A stretch of DNA of 64,000 bases, taken from Enterococcus mundtii (GTDB taxonomy: Bacteria; Bacillota; Bacilli; Lactobacillales; Enterococcaceae). The position numbers were made by a program, and so were the translations under genes. The stretch lies in assembly GCF_013394305.1 (NCBI RefSeq), contig NZ_AP019810.1, forward strand, positions 558,001 to 622,000, in the 5' to 3' direction. The notes under the pieces were generated by a model. It was not told the DNA's origin. It ran no database searches and saw nothing but the letters and a program-made list of their open reading frames with translations. Below, piece by piece: positions 57,546 through 64,000 of this stretch. Every line of letters begins with the position of its first letter. Within the stretch, counting starts at the first letter, position 1.

Positions 57546-59891
57546 TTGCCACGTAATAATACACGAAGAAAACAAGCACGACGAACAAAAGAAAAGTGGT
57601 TTGTTCCTAAGGTCATTTTTCGCGTTTTTCAATCATTAACCGTTTTTATCATGGTTCTTATCATTCTATTCGCTGCATTAGGTGTGGGAGTCGGTGCCGG
57701 CTATTTTGCGTATCTAGTTGAAGATACAAAGCTACCTTCCAAATCTGAGTTACAATCTGAGTTAGGCAATATAACCGAAACATCAAAACTTGTTTATGCC
57801 GATAATACAGAGATCTCGACGATCCAAACTGATTTGATGCGGACAACCGTCCCTTCAGATCAAATGTCGCCTTATTTAAAATCTGCGATCATCAGCACAG
57901 AGGATGAATATTTTGAAGAACATAAAGGCTATGTTCCTAAAGCGGTGATCCGAGCACTTTTCTCTGAAGCAACCGGGATCGGCTCATCTGGAGGATCAAC
58001 ACTGACCCAGCAGTTAGTCAAGCAACAGATTTTGACCGATGAAACAACCTTTAAACGTAAAGCAAATGAGATCTTATTGGCTGCTCAAGTCGAGAAACAT
58101 TTTACAAAAGACGAAATCATCTCCACTTATTTGAATGTTTCACCTTTCGGAAGAAACAATAAAGGCCAAAATATTGCCGGTGCCCAAGAAGCTGCGCAAG
58201 GGATCTTCGGAGTCAATGCGAGCGATTTAACCTTACCACAAGCGGCATTTATCGCAGGTTTACCACAAAGTCCGATCACTTATAGCCCTTATACCAATAC
58301 AGGTGGATTGAAAGAAGACCTTACTGCCGGCTTAGAAAGAAAAGACATCGTGCTATTTAGCATGTACCGTGAACACCAAATCACAAAAGAGCAATATGAA
58401 GAAGCAAAAGCCTATGACTTAACAAAAGATTTCTTAGGTCAACAAGTGGCAGAACAAACTGACCGTGACTTCTTATATTACACGGTCATGAATGCCGCGA
58501 CCGATATCATTGCTAGACAATTGGGAGAAAAAGATAACGCAGATCTATCCGATACAGACGTCTACAATGCCTACTATCAACGTGCAGAACAAACGATCCA
58601 AAATCAAGGGTACACGATTCATTCAACGATCGATAAAGGCATCTATGATGCGATGCAAGCAGGTGTTGCCAATTATGGTTACTTACTTGATGACGGAAAA
58701 GGCACACCTGTTGAGACTGGTAACGTTCTGATGGATAATAAAACCGGTCGAGTTTATGGATTTGTCGGTGGTCGTAATTATGCGCTGAACCAAAATAATC
58801 ATGCCTTTGATACTCAAAGACAAGCCGGGTCATCGATCAAGCCGATGTTGGTTTATGGTCCAGCGATCGATATGGGCTTAGTTGGTTCAGAATCACGTGT
58901 TTCTGACTATGCAACTACTTGGCAAGAAGGCTCAAATGCGGGAGAAGACATCGTCAATGCGACGAATAAAGGATCAAATACCTTCCAAACGGTTCGTGAA
59001 TCATTGGAATGGTCGAACAATATCCCTGCTTACCATTTATATCAAGATGTTTTGAACAATGGCGGCTCAAAACAATACGCCTACGAAACGTATCTATCAA
59101 AAATGAACTATCCCGCAAATGCCAACTGGGGCGTTGAATCGGCACCACTGGGAACAGTCGATGTCACCACTCTTCAACAAACCAATGGCTTCCAGGCATT
59201 AGCAAATAATGGCGAATTCCAGCAAGCGTATATCATTGATGCAATCACTGACAACGAGGGGAATGTCATTTATCAACACGAAGTTAAACCAGTGCGCGTC
59301 TTTTCCGAAGCCGCAGCTTCGATCGTCAATGATATGTTGCGTAGCGTTATCAATGAAAAGATCACCACACCATTCAAAGATGATATCACTAGTCTCAATG
59401 GCAGCTTAGGTCAAGCGGACTGGATCGGTAAAACTGGTTCAACGAATGATTACCGAGATTCATGGTTAGTTGTCTCCACACCCTCTGTCACGATCAGTAG
59501 TTGGGCAGGACACGATGATAATACCGGAATGGATGCCCAAGCAAGATTGCGTTCATCCAAATATTTAGCGAATTTAATCAATCAAGTGTATCAAGTAAAC
59601 CCAACGATTTTTGGTACCGATCAGAAATTCACACTTGCTTCTGATGTGAAGAAAGAAGACGTTTCTGCCTTCACAGGACAATTACCTGGAAAAGTGACCG
59701 TTGACCGAAGATCGATCAATACACCTAGCAAAACTGTCGAGTCACTTTGGGCAAAAAATGGTCCTGAGAAAAGCACCTTCAAATTTGGTGTAGGTGGAAC
59801 GGATGAAAATTACAAAGATTACTGGAATACTGTCGGAACATTCGAACGTGAAAATCCACAGAACAAAGAGGATGACAAAGACGACGATTAA
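57546..59891 (+). CDS. pbp1b: Class A penicillin-binding protein, PBP1b-like
   Basis: A 781-residue bifunctional peptidoglycan synthase: a cytosolic basic tail, one membrane helix (about 30-58), a GT51 transglycosylase domain (STEDEYFEEHKG, GGSTLTQQLVKQQ, YLNVSPFGRNNKGQNIAGA) and a transpeptidase domain with SxxK as SSIK, SxN as SNN, and KTGS. It closely resembles pneumococcal PBP1b, so it is probably the enterococcal PbpF type. The start is TTG at 57546, five bases after GAGGTGA; the GTG at 57537 is part of that site. A TATAAT with TGC before it lies near 57508. Confidence 0.95.
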   Translation: MPRNNTRRKQARRTKEKWFVPKVIFRVFQSLTVFIMVLIILFAALGVGVGAGYFAYLVEDTKLPSKSELQSELGNITETSKLVYADNTEISTIQTDLMRTTVPSDQMSPYLKSAIISTEDEYFEEHKGYVPKAVIRALFSEATGIGSSGGSTLTQQLVKQQILTDETTFKRKANEILLAAQVEKHFTKDEIISTYLNVSPFGRNNKGQNIAGAQEAAQGIFGVNASDLTLPQAAFIAGLPQSPITYSPYTNTGGLKEDLTAGLERKDIVLFSMYREHQITKEQYEEAKAYDLTKDFLGQQVAEQTDRDFLYYTVMNAATDIIARQLGEKDNADLSDTDVYNAYYQRAEQTIQNQGYTIHSTIDKGIYDAMQAGVANYGYLLDDGKGTPVETGNVLMDNKTGRVYGFVGGRNYALNQNNHAFDTQRQAGSSIKPMLVYGPAIDMGLVGSESRVSDYATTWQEGSNAGEDIVNATNKGSNTFQTVRESLEWSNNIPAYHLYQDVLNNGGSKQYAYETYLSKMNYPANANWGVESAPLGTVDVTTLQQTNGFQALANNGEFQQAYIIDAITDNEGNVIYQHEVKPVRVFSEAAASIVNDMLRSVINEKITTPFKDDITSLNGSLGQADWIGKTGSTNDYRDSWLVVSTPSVTISSWAGHDDNTGMDAQARLRSSKYLANLINQVYQVNPTIFGTDQKFTLASDVKKEDVSAFTGQLPGKVTVDRRSINTPSKTVESLWAKNGPEKSTFKFGVGGTDENYKDYWNTVGTFERENPQNKEDDKDDD

Positions 59892-59924
59892 CGAAACAAT
59901 CTGAGTCCACTACTCTTTCTCAAA

Positions 59925-59980
59925 AAAAAATGAGTCAGATCTTGATAAATGATATCAAGATCCGGCTCATTTTTTTTTCG
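59925..59980 (+). terminator. pbp1b terminator
   Basis: ATGAGTCAGATCTTGATA (59930-59947) pairs with 59953-59970 with two mismatches and is followed by eight T. Confidence 0.92.
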
Positions 59981-60024
59981 TTTTTACTTATCTTTGGTGA
60001 AGCTTTGCCCCTGTTATTTCCATA

Positions 60025-60069
60025 AAAAAGTAGCTGAAACGACTATTCTTTGTCATTTCAGCTACTTTT
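60025..60069 (-). terminator. ccpA terminator
   Basis: AAAAGTAGCTGAAA and TTTCAGCTACTTTT are exact complements around a 15-16 base loop; T residues follow on the minus strand. Confidence 0.9.
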
Positions 60070-60116
60070 AGTTATCGTTTTATTTGATCAATCGCTTGAT
60101 GTTTATCTCAATCGAT

Positions 60117-61118
60117 TTATTTCGTTGAACCTTTTTCTTCAATTCCATAAGGTAAGATGATTGTTTTTTCTTCTACTTCTTCTTTGTTCATCATTTTTGT
60201 CAATAGACGCATTGATACCGCACCTAAGTCATATAATGGTTGCGTAATACTTGTCAAGCGTGGGCGAGCAACTTCAGTCAATAAAGAATTGTTGCTTGTG
60301 ATGATCTCAAATTCTTCTGGTACTTTGACACCACGGTCAATCAAGCCATCTAAAATACCGATTGCTAGTTCATCATCCGTTACATAAACAGCAGTTGCTC
60401 CACTATTGTGGATACGTTCTACTAATGACAAGCCATCTCTAAAATTATAGCTTGATTCAAAGATCAAACCTTCACTATAAGTCAGTCCGTTTTCTTTCAA
60501 CGCTTCTTTGTAGCCTTTCAAACGGTTTTGGCCATTGATCGGGTCAATCAATGCACCACTTACAAAGGCAATTTTTTTATTGCCGTTTTTAGCTAATTTA
60601 GTTACTGCATCTTTTGTCGCTGAAGTATAGTCGATATTGACACTTCCTACTTGTTCGTCTGGATCGATCGAACCAGCTAAAACAACTGGAGTTTTTGAAC
60701 GTGAGAATTCGCCACGGATTTCATCTGTGATATGATGCCCCATGAAAATCACACCGTCAACTTGTTTGGCTAAAAGATTGTTCAGTACGTTGACTTCTTT
60801 TTGGTCATTTCCGTCTGAATTTGCCAAAATGATATTATATTTGTACATCGTTGCCACATCATCGATCCCACGTGCTAATGAAGCAAAGAACATATTGCTG
60901 ACATCTGGGATGATGACCCCAACCGTCGTTGTTTTTTTACTTGCAAGACCACGAGCTACAGCATTTGGGCGATAATCTAAGCGGTCAATGACTTCCAATA
61001 CTTTTTTTCTTGTAGCTGGTTTTACATTTGGATTCCCATTGACAACACGTGAAACAGTAGCCATAGAAACATTTGCCTCTCTCGCTACGTCATAAATAGT
61101 GATAGTTTGTTTTTCCAT
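60117..61118 (-). CDS. ccpA: Catabolite control protein A
   Basis: A 333-residue LacI-family global regulator. The HTH TIYDVAREANVSMATVSRVVNGN and hinge YRPNAVARGLASKK are canonical, followed by the periplasmic-binding-like core with the HPr-Ser-P contact region. It represses or activates carbon genes at cre sites; one such site overlaps the bgl promoter at 45.6 kb. It is divergent from pepQ, as in many lactic acid bacteria. AGGAG precedes the ATG. Confidence 0.97.
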   Translation of the reverse strand: MEKQTITIYDVAREANVSMATVSRVVNGNPNVKPATRKKVLEVIDRLDYRPNAVARGLASKKTTTVGVIIPDVSNMFFASLARGIDDVATMYKYNIILANSDGNDQKEVNVLNNLLAKQVDGVIFMGHHITDEIRGEFSRSKTPVVLAGSIDPDEQVGSVNIDYTSATKDAVTKLAKNGNKKIAFVSGALIDPINGQNRLKGYKEALKENGLTYSEGLIFESSYNFRDGLSLVERIHNSGATAVYVTDDELAIGILDGLIDRGVKVPEEFEIITSNNSLLTEVARPRLTSITQPLYDLGAVSMRLLTKMMNKEEVEEKTIILPYGIEEKGSTK

Positions 61119-61213
61119 CGTTGTTCTCCTATTCTGTTTTTATATCTTTTCTGAAAATACGATTTACATTTCTAAAACAGGATATCAAAGATTGACAGAA
61201 ATTGCAACCGTTT

Positions 61214-61227
61214 TACTAGCGTTTTCA
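61214..61227. promoter_or_regulatory. Possible cre site between ccpA and pepQ
   Basis: Read on the minus strand, TGAAAACGCTAGTA matches the cre consensus at 12 of 14 positions. It lies about 95 bases before ccpA and may serve autoregulation. Confidence 0.45.
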
Positions 61228-61259
61228 TGAAAAAAATCACCTTTTTCACTTTTAGTCAA

Positions 61260-61288
61260 TTGGTCTTTTTTTACAAGAGTGGTACAAT
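61260..61288 (+). promoter_or_regulatory. pepQ promoter
   Basis: TTGGTC (61260-61265) and TACAAT (61283-61288) are 17 bases apart. Confidence 0.75.
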
Positions 61289-61331
61289 GAATTATCGAAA
61301 CATGCCATAAATGCGAAAGAAGGATGTCCAA

Positions 61332-62435
61332 ATGAATCTTGAAAAAATCAATGAATTACGCCAATGGATGGCTCAAAAAGAAATCGACCTTGCTTATATC
61401 AGTGATCCATGTCATATCGCCTATTTTGCTGGTTATGAAAGTGAACCCCACGAACGTGTACTAGCTCTATTTCTTCCACTTGACCAAGATCCTTTCTTGT
61501 TTACACCAGCCTTAGAAGTAGAAGATGCACAAAATAGTCCTTGGGCCTATGATGTCCGTGGTTATCTTGATAGTGAAGATCCTTGGCTATTGATCGGGCA
61601 AGAGATCCGCACCCGTTATCCACAAATAAAAACGATCGGGATCGAAAAAAATGCATTGACGGTTGATCGCTTTGACGCATTATCGCTACAAATGACAAGC
61701 AGCGTCCGATTTGCTGACCTGACTCCGGTCATCCAACGTCTGCAATTGATCAAAACAAAAAAAGAAAAAGAGCAATTGATTGCGGCAGGAAAATGGGCAG
61801 ATGTAGCTTTTGAAATTGGTTTTCGCTCCATCAAAGAAGGCGTAACGGAACAAGCGATTATTGCTGAAATCGAATATCAACTAAAAAAACAAGGGGTATC
61901 TCAAATGTCTTTTGACACGCTAGTTTTAGCGGGGACAAATGCAGCAAGCCCTCATGGAACACCTGGAAGTACTACGATCCAACCAAATGAACTTGTCTTG
62001 TTCGATCTAGGCGTCGTATGGGATGGCTATTGTAGTGATGCGACACGAACAGTTGCCTTCCAAAAACCGACAGAATTTCAAGAGAAAATCTACCAAATCA
62101 CGCTTGAAGCCCAATTAGCAGCTCAAGAAGCTGTTCGTCCAGGCGTCACAGCCGCTGAACTTGATCAAGTCGCACGTAACGTCATTGAAAGCTACGGCTA
62201 CGGCGAATACTTCAATCATCGTCTAGGTCATGGTATTGGTACAACTGTTCATGAATATCCCTCATTAGTGGCAGGCAATGATCTAGTGATCGAAGAAGGC
62301 ATGTGCTTCTCATTAGAACCAGGTATTTATATCCCTGATCAAGTAGGCGTAAGAATCGAAGATTGCGTCTATGTCACAAGTGACGGTTGCATCCCATTTA
62401 CAACAACACCAAAAGAATTATTAGTAGTGGAGTAA
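61332..62435 (+). CDS. pepQ: Xaa-Pro dipeptidase
   Basis: A 367-residue M24 metallopeptidase cleaving Xaa-Pro dipeptides. The creatinase-like N-terminal domain is followed by the pita-bread catalytic domain with metal ligands in LVLFDLGVVWDGYCSDATRT, HRLGHGIGTTVHEYP, CFSLEPGIY and VRIEDCV. ATG at 61332 follows AGAAGGATG. It is divergent from ccpA. A tandem array of structured repeats begins right at its stop codon. Confidence 0.96.
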   Translation: MNLEKINELRQWMAQKEIDLAYISDPCHIAYFAGYESEPHERVLALFLPLDQDPFLFTPALEVEDAQNSPWAYDVRGYLDSEDPWLLIGQEIRTRYPQIKTIGIEKNALTVDRFDALSLQMTSSVRFADLTPVIQRLQLIKTKKEKEQLIAAGKWADVAFEIGFRSIKEGVTEQAIIAEIEYQLKKQGVSQMSFDTLVLAGTNAASPHGTPGSTTIQPNELVLFDLGVVWDGYCSDATRTVAFQKPTEFQEKIYQITLEAQLAAQEAVRPGVTAAELDQVARNVIESYGYGEYFNHRLGHGIGTTVHEYPSLVAGNDLVIEEGMCFSLEPGIYIPDQVGVRIEDCVYVTSDGCIPFTTTPKELLVVE

Positions 62436-62874
62436 GGTTGTGAAAGAAGCGTTTTGACCTGAGCAGTAAGAGGGGAAATCAGAAAATAGCTTTCCATATT
62501 TTTTGATTTCTCAGCTTAATGTTGAAGGTCAGCTTCTTGAACACCGTTCATCGAGGTTGTGAGAAAGCCGTTCTGCTCCGAGTATTAAGACAGAACTTGA
62601 GAAAATAGCTTCTCATATTTTTTCAAGTTTTGACTTAATATTGAAGGAGCTGGCTTTCGAACACCGTTTATCTAGGTTGTGAAAGAAGCGCTCAACACTG
62701 AGTAATAAGGGCAAAAAACCAAAATGGCTTTTTTCATTTTGGTTTTTTTGACTTATTATTGAAGTGTTGCTTCTTGAACACCGTTTATCATAGGTTGTGA
62801 AAGAAGCGTTTTGACCTGTAAATAAGCGATAACCCCAAAGTAGAAACTATTTTCGGGTTATCGCTTATTTTTTT
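62436..62874 (+). repeat. Tandem array of structured repeat family 1 (3 units plus a part)
   Basis: Units begin GGTTGTGA at 62436, 62555, 62675 and 62793, giving lengths 119, 120 and 118; the fourth is cut short. Each full unit has a variable stem that stays self-complementary around a loop based on AAAATAGCTTTCCATATTTT (the third unit's loop is diverged), an outer stem of variable sequence, and a constant GAACACCGTT end. The part unit ends in a strong terminator stem, AATAAGCGATAACCC with its complement (62821-62835, 62855-62869) and a T-run. The next 35 bases up to 62910 hold nothing notable. Confidence 0.88.
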
Positions 62875-62909
62875 AGTTGCTTTTTCTGATATCCGTTAGT
62901 TGTCGATAC

Positions 62910-63338
62910 CTATTCATTTGCTATTTGTTGCTTTAAATAGAATTTCGTTGTGCCAACAAAAGGCATATTTTCCACCGAAGCAAACACCTCAAAGCCATGC
63001 CTTTCGTAGAACTCTCGAGCTTGATAATCTTGCGTATTGACGGTCATATACAAACACTGGTTTTCCAATGCTGTTTGTTGAACCGCTTCTATTAATCGCG
63101 ATCCGATGCCTTCGTGACGGTACGATTGATCTACGGCGAGCAATGATAGATGCAAGGTATTACCAAATAAAGATGCTACTGCGCCACCGATCCACTTCTC
63201 ATCCTTAGATGCACTGATTGAAATGATTTGAGTTGTTAAGTGTTCATTTGTAGAAAATGATTGCATATATTGTTCGTTCAGCAGACCAATGATTTTCTTT
63301 TCTGTTTCTTCGGAATCGCTTTTCTTGATCTCAATCAT
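62910..63338 (-). CDS. GNAT-family N-acetyltransferase
   Basis: A 142-residue acetyltransferase. Motif A is LSLLAVDQSYRHEGIGSRLIEA, with the acetyl-CoA loop RHEGIG, and motif B is REFYERHGFEVF. The substrate is unknown. GAGAGGAT lies nine bases before the ATG. Confidence 0.9.
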   Translation of the reverse strand: MIEIKKSDSEETEKKIIGLLNEQYMQSFSTNEHLTTQIISISASKDEKWIGGAVASLFGNTLHLSLLAVDQSYRHEGIGSRLIEAVQQTALENQCLYMTVNTQDYQAREFYERHGFEVFASVENMPFVGTTKFYLKQQIANE

Positions 63339-63370
63339 TTACAATATCCTCTCCACGTAAGATTAGAGAA

Positions 63371-63411
63371 AAAAGGACACGAATCAGGTTGTTTCCTGAT
63401 CGTGCCTTTTC
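63371..63411 (-). terminator. YtxH gene terminator
   Basis: AAAAGGACACGAATCAGG pairs with CCTGATCGTGCCTTTT (63371-63388, 63395-63410) with small mismatches; a T-rich tail follows on the minus strand. Confidence 0.88.
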
Positions 63412-63432
63412 TTGCTCACTTTTTAGTGTTGC

Positions 63433-63996
63433 TTATTTAAATGTATCTTTTAAATCTTCTTTCGCAGTAGCTGCATCTTCTTTTGCCATCTCAGACAAGA
63501 TTTTTGCATCTTCAGCTACTGGTTTAGCTTCGTCAATGCCTTCTTTTACAGTACTACCTGCTTGGTCTGCTGTATCTTTGATGTCGATCATGATGTCTTC
63601 TTTCGCAGCAGCTGCTGTGTCGCCTAAATCAGCAGCTGATTTTTTGAAACGATCAGATAAATCAGCTGATTGCTCTTTCAATGTCACTAAAATATCTTCT
63701 GATTCGTCTCCTGCGTCGGCTGTTGCGTCTGAGACTGTTTGTTTGACATTACCAGCTAAATCGCCTGCTTGTTGTGAAAGATCATGCGCTTTGTCTTTTG
63801 CGATACTTGTCAATTCAGTTGATTTTTCTTTTACCATCTCTGTATAATCAGAAGCCATATCTAGAAAATCATCCGCTTGTGCTGCTAATTCATCACGTAA
63901 TTCTTTACCAGATTTTGGTGCAAGTAGCAATGCTGCCACTGCTGCGGCTGTACCACCAATCACTGCACCTAGTAAAAATCCACCTTTTTTTGCCAT
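63433..63996 (-). CDS. YtxH-domain protein
   Basis: A 187-residue protein with an N-terminal glycine-rich membrane helix (FLLGAVIGGTAAAVAALLLAPKSGKELRDEL, the YtxH signature), followed by a long Ala/Asp/Lys-rich region predicted to be helical, with LEA-like 11-residue periodicity. YtxH proteins are general-stress associated in Bacillus. The start is ATG at 63996, and its ribosome site lies beyond the window end. Confidence 0.88.
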   Translation of the reverse strand: MAKKGGFLLGAVIGGTAAAVAALLLAPKSGKELRDELAAQADDFLDMASDYTEMVKEKSTELTSIAKDKAHDLSQQAGDLAGNVKQTVSDATADAGDESEDILVTLKEQSADLSDRFKKSAADLGDTAAAAKEDIMIDIKDTADQAGSTVKEGIDEAKPVAEDAKILSEMAKEDAATAKEDLKDTFK

Positions 63997-64000
63997 GATT

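Noticed and set aside
57661-57846. Minus-strand open frame inside the PBP gene
   Set aside because: Antisense shadow with no start signal or motif.
62436-62874. Tandem repeat as a CRISPR array
   Set aside because: Units of about 119 bases with internal dyads and no short repeat-spacer pattern or cas genes; it is a structured repeat array.

Overview
The window is low-GC Gram-positive (Firmicutes) chromosome, almost certainly from an Enterococcus, probably the E. faecium/hirae/durans group; the species cannot be settled from this sequence alone. The signs are strong AGGAGG-type ribosome sites with frequent GTG and TTG starts, T-box and BglG/RAT control, CcpA facing PepQ, an aspB-asnS-dinG block, and the rpsU-yqeY-phoH-pgpH-ybeY-dgkA-era-recO-glyQS order. 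Most of it is core chromosome with a few accessory insertions. I saw no rRNA, tRNA, CRISPR array or prophage.

Layout. 1-4.6 kb: a cut-off Cd/Zn P-type ATPase gene with CzrA-type operators, then two AT-rich paralogous genes of unknown function, which are the most novel item here. 4.6-12.1 kb: YccF, acetyltransferase-like and SGNH genes, then asnS, aspB, tseB and dinG read as one minus-strand operon. 12.3-22.7 kb: a cold-shock gene, a baeRF-like gene, dacA, a YdcF-type membrane protein, a CLC-type fluoride exporter behind a fluoride riboswitch, an EF-G-binding (FusB-like) gene behind a leader-peptide attenuator, an HD protein, an rRNA methyltransferase, an acylphosphatase and yidC. 22.7-33.8 kb: glyQS with its T-box, then the housekeeping cluster from recO up to rpsU and zur. 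33.8-38.2 kb: ppsR, an orphan CzrA-like repressor, phosphoglucomutase and trxB, with two copies of a long hairpin repeat. 38.3-45.7 kb: a beta-glucoside locus in which two phospho-beta-glucosidases (GH1 and GH4) face an RpiR regulator, next to a BglG-BglP PTS operon with RAT, terminator, cre and promoter. 45.9-54.5 kb: a heterodimeric ABC exporter, YneF, MntH, and a MerR / aldo-keto reductase / MFS cluster whose MFS gene is frameshifted. 54.6-56.4 kb: an intact ISL3-family IS with an 8-bp target duplication, sitting in the loop of a third copy of the hairpin repeat. 56.4-64 kb: nfo, a class A PBP, ccpA facing pepQ, a tandem array of a second structured repeat, a GNAT gene and a YtxH gene.

How it works together. 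Translation and RNA genes (asnS, glyQS, era, ybeY, rpsU, TrmH, baeRF, EF-G-binding protein) and envelope genes (dacA, PBP1b-like, yidC, dgkA, tseB) dominate. Metal and ion balance is spread over several sites (CadA, CzrA, Zur, MntH, fluoride antiporter). Carbon control combines CcpA with a cre site overlapping the bgl promoter. RNA-based control is unusually dense: a fluoride riboswitch, a T-box, a RAT, a leader peptide, two promoters placed inside terminator hairpins, and two families of interspersed structured repeats, one of which keeps base pairing while its stem sequence changes.
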